Notes under the pieces: model-generated | The model's input: the letters and a program-made list of their open reading frames with translations, nothing else | The model's database searches: none | Told to the model about the DNA's origin: nothing | Shown here: positions 7,537-8,995 of the stretch, one piece after another | How positions within the stretch are numbered: position 1 is the stretch's first letter | Layout of the letters: each line of letters opens with the position of its first letter | Program-made: the position numbers and the translations under genes | From: Ilumatobacteraceae bacterium | Lineage (GTDB): Bacteria > Actinomycetota > Acidimicrobiia > Acidimicrobiales > Ilumatobacteraceae | Assembly: GCA_019090765.1 (NCBI GenBank) | Contig: JAHRVJ010000342.1 | Location: 1 to 8,995, forward strand | Length of the DNA: 8,995 nt | Direction: 5' to 3'

Positions 7537-8602
7537 GGGCGGTAAACAACCGCTCGGCCTGTTCACGCGCCTTCGCGCGAACCTCGTCGGCATCGACCCG
7601 CGTTGCCACCCCGCCGCGCACTACGTAGTCACCATCGGTCTCGACGTCGATTGCGCGAACAGTTGGCGTGTAAGCCAGGTGCCATGGATCCATTGGCTTG
7701 TACGACCAGGTGACACGATCGCCTCGGGCCTCCGGAAACAGATCCCACCCCTGTTTGAGCCACGACCATGCGGTATCGGGGCTGGCCGTCACGTCAACAG
7801 CTCGCGCCGCAACGAATGCGACACGGAATTCTTCCAGCATGTCGGCACCAATGCCATCGGTGCCGAGCGCGACACGGTTTGAGAATCGCGACGGACGCGC
7901 ATAGCCAACCGCATTGTTCATGTTGGAGCGTGGATTGTGCACGATCGTGCCACGCAGGCCGTGGTCGTCTGGCAGGTGAACGCCATGCACGAGGAGCCAG
8001 TTATCTCTGCTCAGCTCCCCCAGACGGGAGACCGCTTCAGCATCGTCAACCCCTTCGGCAACGTGCACGTGGACACCGACACCATGGTTCTCGGCCAGCT
8101 CCGCAGCAGCTGCCAAGCTGTCGTCACTGCAAGTGAAAGCCGCGTGGATGCCAACCATTCCACGTCCGCCAGCTGCCAGAAAGCGATCGTTCTCGGCCAA
8201 TCCCCGTCGAGCGCCATCGGGTCCATTGCGATCGGTGATGCCATAACAAGTATTTACGCGAACGCCGACTTCGGCGCACGCGTCTGCGATCACCGTTAGT
8301 GAGCCGTCAATGGCATTCGGTGATTCGTGATGATCGATAATCGCGGTGCACCCAGCCTCCAATGCCTCAAGCGCGGCGAGCTTCGCCGACCACTCGATCA
8401 TCTCCAAGTCCAACGCCCGATCAAGTCTCCACCACACCATCTCCAGCACGTCTCTGAAGTCGGCCGGTATATGCGGCGGTGGCGGCATCCCCCTGGCCAG
8501 CGCCGAATACAGATGATGGTGCGCACAGACGAGTCCGGGTGTGGAGCCCTCTTCCAACGCTGCGGTTAGATCTGACATGGGAGCCTGCTCACTGTTCTCC
8601 AT
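7529..8602 (-). CDS. SsnA-like metal-dependent amidohydrolase (cytosine deaminase-like clan), short N-terminus
   Basis: A 357-residue cytosolic TIM-barrel hydrolase, probably deaminating or dechlorinating a heterocyclic or purine-like substrate. With this start, metal ligands are the His cluster AHHHLYS (H28-H30), H180 in GVHVHVAEG with E183, H206 in LLVHGVH, and D249 in LGTDGIG. NPRSNMNNAVGYA (223-235) and WHLAYTP (307-313) resemble SsnA, a putative aminohydrolase linked elsewhere to selenium-dependent purine catabolism; no selenium gene is visible here. The reading frame is open to an ATG at 8728, but that would run into the divergent YggT gene and its SD, so I reject it. ATG at 8602 has GGGAGG only 2 bases upstream; ATG at 8578 (349 residues, starting MSDLTAAL) has AGCAGG five bases upstream and is about as likely. 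Either way the protein begins about 23-31 residues before the His cluster, lacking most of the N-terminal beta-sandwich strands, while the C-terminal strands (DGDYVVRGG) remain. Confidence 0.87.
   Translation of the reverse strand: MENSEQAPMSDLTAALEEGSTPGLVCAHHHLYSALARGMPPPPHIPADFRDVLEMVWWRLDRALDLEMIEWSAKLAALEALEAGCTAIIDHHESPNAIDGSLTVIADACAEVGVRVNTCYGITDRNGPDGARRGLAENDRFLAAGGRGMVGIHAAFTCSDDSLAAAAELAENHGVGVHVHVAEGVDDAEAVSRLGELSRDNWLLVHGVHLPDDHGLRGTIVHNPRSNMNNAVGYARPSRFSNRVALGTDGIGADMLEEFRVAFVAARAVDVTASPDTAWSWLKQGWDLFPEARGDRVTWSYKPMDPWHLAYTPTVRAIDVETDGDYVVRGGVATRVDADEVRAKAREQAERLFTALR
7537..7555 (+). terminator. hairpin directly after the L,D-transpeptidase stop
   Basis: Bases 7537-7543 (GGGCGGT) pair with 7549-7555 (ACCGCTC) around an AAACA loop, a seven-base stem including one G-T wobble. 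It begins at the base after the stop codon, a suitable place for a terminator, but no T tract follows. The stem also lies in the last codons of the convergent amidohydrolase, so base composition there is constrained by protein coding. It may slow or end plus-strand transcription, or may be chance. Confidence 0.3.
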
Positions 8603-8624
8603 CACCTCCCAGTAAACCTGATGA

Positions 8625-8644
8625 GCTAACCGTCGGCTGTTAGC
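8625..8644. promoter_or_regulatory. perfect inverted repeat GCTAAC-N8-GTTAGC in a divergent promoter region
   Basis: Two 6-base arms (8625-8630 and 8639-8644) are exact reverse complements with an 8-base spacer. The site lies 23 bases upstream of the 8602 start of the amidohydrolase and 56 bases upstream of the YggT start, inside the roughly 97-base spacer that must contain both promoters. A dimeric repressor or activator could bind there and control either gene. TAGCGT at 8641-8646 fits a loose TANNNT -10 for the plus strand and overlaps the right arm, but no -35 is evident. Short repeats of this kind also arise by chance at modest frequency. Confidence 0.35.
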
Positions 8645-8687
8645 GTCACCGTAGCAATCATCGAAGCTCTGCTCACGGGCAGCGAAT

Positions 8688-8694
8688 GAGGGGG
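8688..8694 (+). promoter_or_regulatory. strong ribosome binding site of the YggT gene
   Basis: GAGGGG at 8688-8693, extended by one more G, lies about five bases before the ATG at 8700. It fixes that start and is the only well-spaced, strong SD in the window. It also argues against extending the divergent amidohydrolase to 8728. Confidence 0.7.
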
Positions 8695-8699
8695 ACCTG

Positions 8700-8995
8700 A
8701 TGACCGACCACAATGCCAAATGGACCACGATGTGGATGGCTCGGGCACTGGCCTACATCATTTTCGCCTACATCATGATTGTGGAAGTTCTGCTGCTTCA
8801 GGGCTTCCTACTGCGACTATTTGGTGCAGATGAGAGCGCTGGCTACACACGATGGGCGTACAACAGCTTGGACCGCGTGATGGAGCCTTTCCGCGGCATG
8901 TTTACACCAATTGAGTTCGAGGGCTCCTCGGTACTCGACACATCAATTCTCTTCGCAATGGTCATCTACGGAGTCGTTGCTCTAGCCATCCGGGC
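8700..8995 (+). CDS. YggT-family membrane protein (partial, 3' end beyond window)
   Basis: Ninety-eight codons are present and the frame is still open at the right edge. The protein begins MTDHNAKWTTMWMARALAY. A first hydrophobic span lies at about 15-40 and a second begins near 83 (LFAMVIYGVVALAI). Between them are WAYNSLDRVMEPFRGMF and SSVLDTSILFA, which match the YggT pattern of W/Y, R, M-x-PFRG-hF and a D-hS-hhhA entry to the second span. Members are small proteins of about 90-190 residues with two to four spans; some lie in division or osmotic-adaptation contexts, but the biochemical role is not established. A strong SD (GAGGGG) about five bases upstream decides the start. The gene is divergent from the amidohydrolase and shares its control region. 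Confidence 0.8.
   Translation, partial: MTDHNAKWTTMWMARALAYIIFAYIMIVEVLLLQGFLLRLFGADESAGYTRWAYNSLDRVMEPFRGMFTPIEFEGSSVLDTSILFAMVIYGVVALAIR

Noticed and set aside
7382..7882. 166-codon plus-strand open frame across the L,D-transpeptidase/amidohydrolase junction
   Set aside because: It runs out of frame over the catalytic Cys region of one real gene and antisense to another; the Arg/Ser/Pro-rich product shows no family motif.
7937..8299. 120-codon plus-strand open frame inside the amidohydrolase
   Set aside because: Antisense to the conserved metal-binding segments of the amidohydrolase, which explain the base pattern fully.
8603..8728. N-terminal extension of the amidohydrolase to an ATG at 8728
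   Set aside because: It would overlap the first codons and SD of the divergent YggT gene and remove the shared promoter spacer; its residues do not resemble the family's N-terminal strands.

Overview
The window carries six complete protein-coding genes, the 5' part of a seventh that runs off the right end, and possibly the last codons of an eighth at the left end. GC content is moderately high (about 60% by eye). Several traits point to an actinobacterium: a polyphosphate glucokinase of the ROK family, a YggT protein with the actinobacterial-looking PFRG motif, an L,D-transpeptidase with an extracytoplasmic peptidoglycan-binding domain, and GTG starts with few Shine-Dalgarno (SD) sequences. 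A member of the Acidimicrobiia or a similar aquatic or soil lineage would fit, but that placement is inference. I see no rRNA, tRNA, CRISPR array, insertion sequence or phage gene.

Layout. From 131 to 5657, three plus-strand genes are separated by only 19 and 12 bases and probably form one transcript: a single-chain indolepyruvate ferredoxin oxidoreductase (131-3613), a YihY/BrkB-type membrane protein (3633-4526) and a calcium/sodium antiporter of the CaCA family (4539-5657). A polyphosphate glucokinase on the minus strand (5642-6406) converges on the antiporter with a 16-base overlap of the two 3' ends. An 89-base divergent spacer separates it from a plus-strand L,D-transpeptidase (6496-7536). 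That gene converges, with an 8-base overlap, on a minus-strand SsnA-like amidohydrolase (7529 to about 8602). A second divergent spacer of about 100 bases, holding a perfect 6-base inverted repeat, separates the amidohydrolase from a plus-strand YggT-family gene (8700 onward).

How the genes relate. They look like housekeeping and accessory metabolism, not one dedicated system. The oxidoreductase would oxidatively decarboxylate aryl or related 2-oxoacids from amino-acid breakdown to acyl-CoA and reduce ferredoxin. The glucokinase makes glucose-6-phosphate using polyphosphate and/or ATP. The two membrane proteins handle cations or envelope function, and the L,D-transpeptidase and YggT act at the envelope. 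Coding density is very high and the two convergent pairs leave no room for conventional terminators.

I did not find a convincing undescribed system. The points most worth a second look are the amidohydrolase that lacks its N-terminal beta-sandwich portion, the SGGC active-site variant in the L,D-transpeptidase, the tandem 9-base repeat over that gene's start codon, the inverted repeat at 8625-8644, and the overlapping convergent gene ends.
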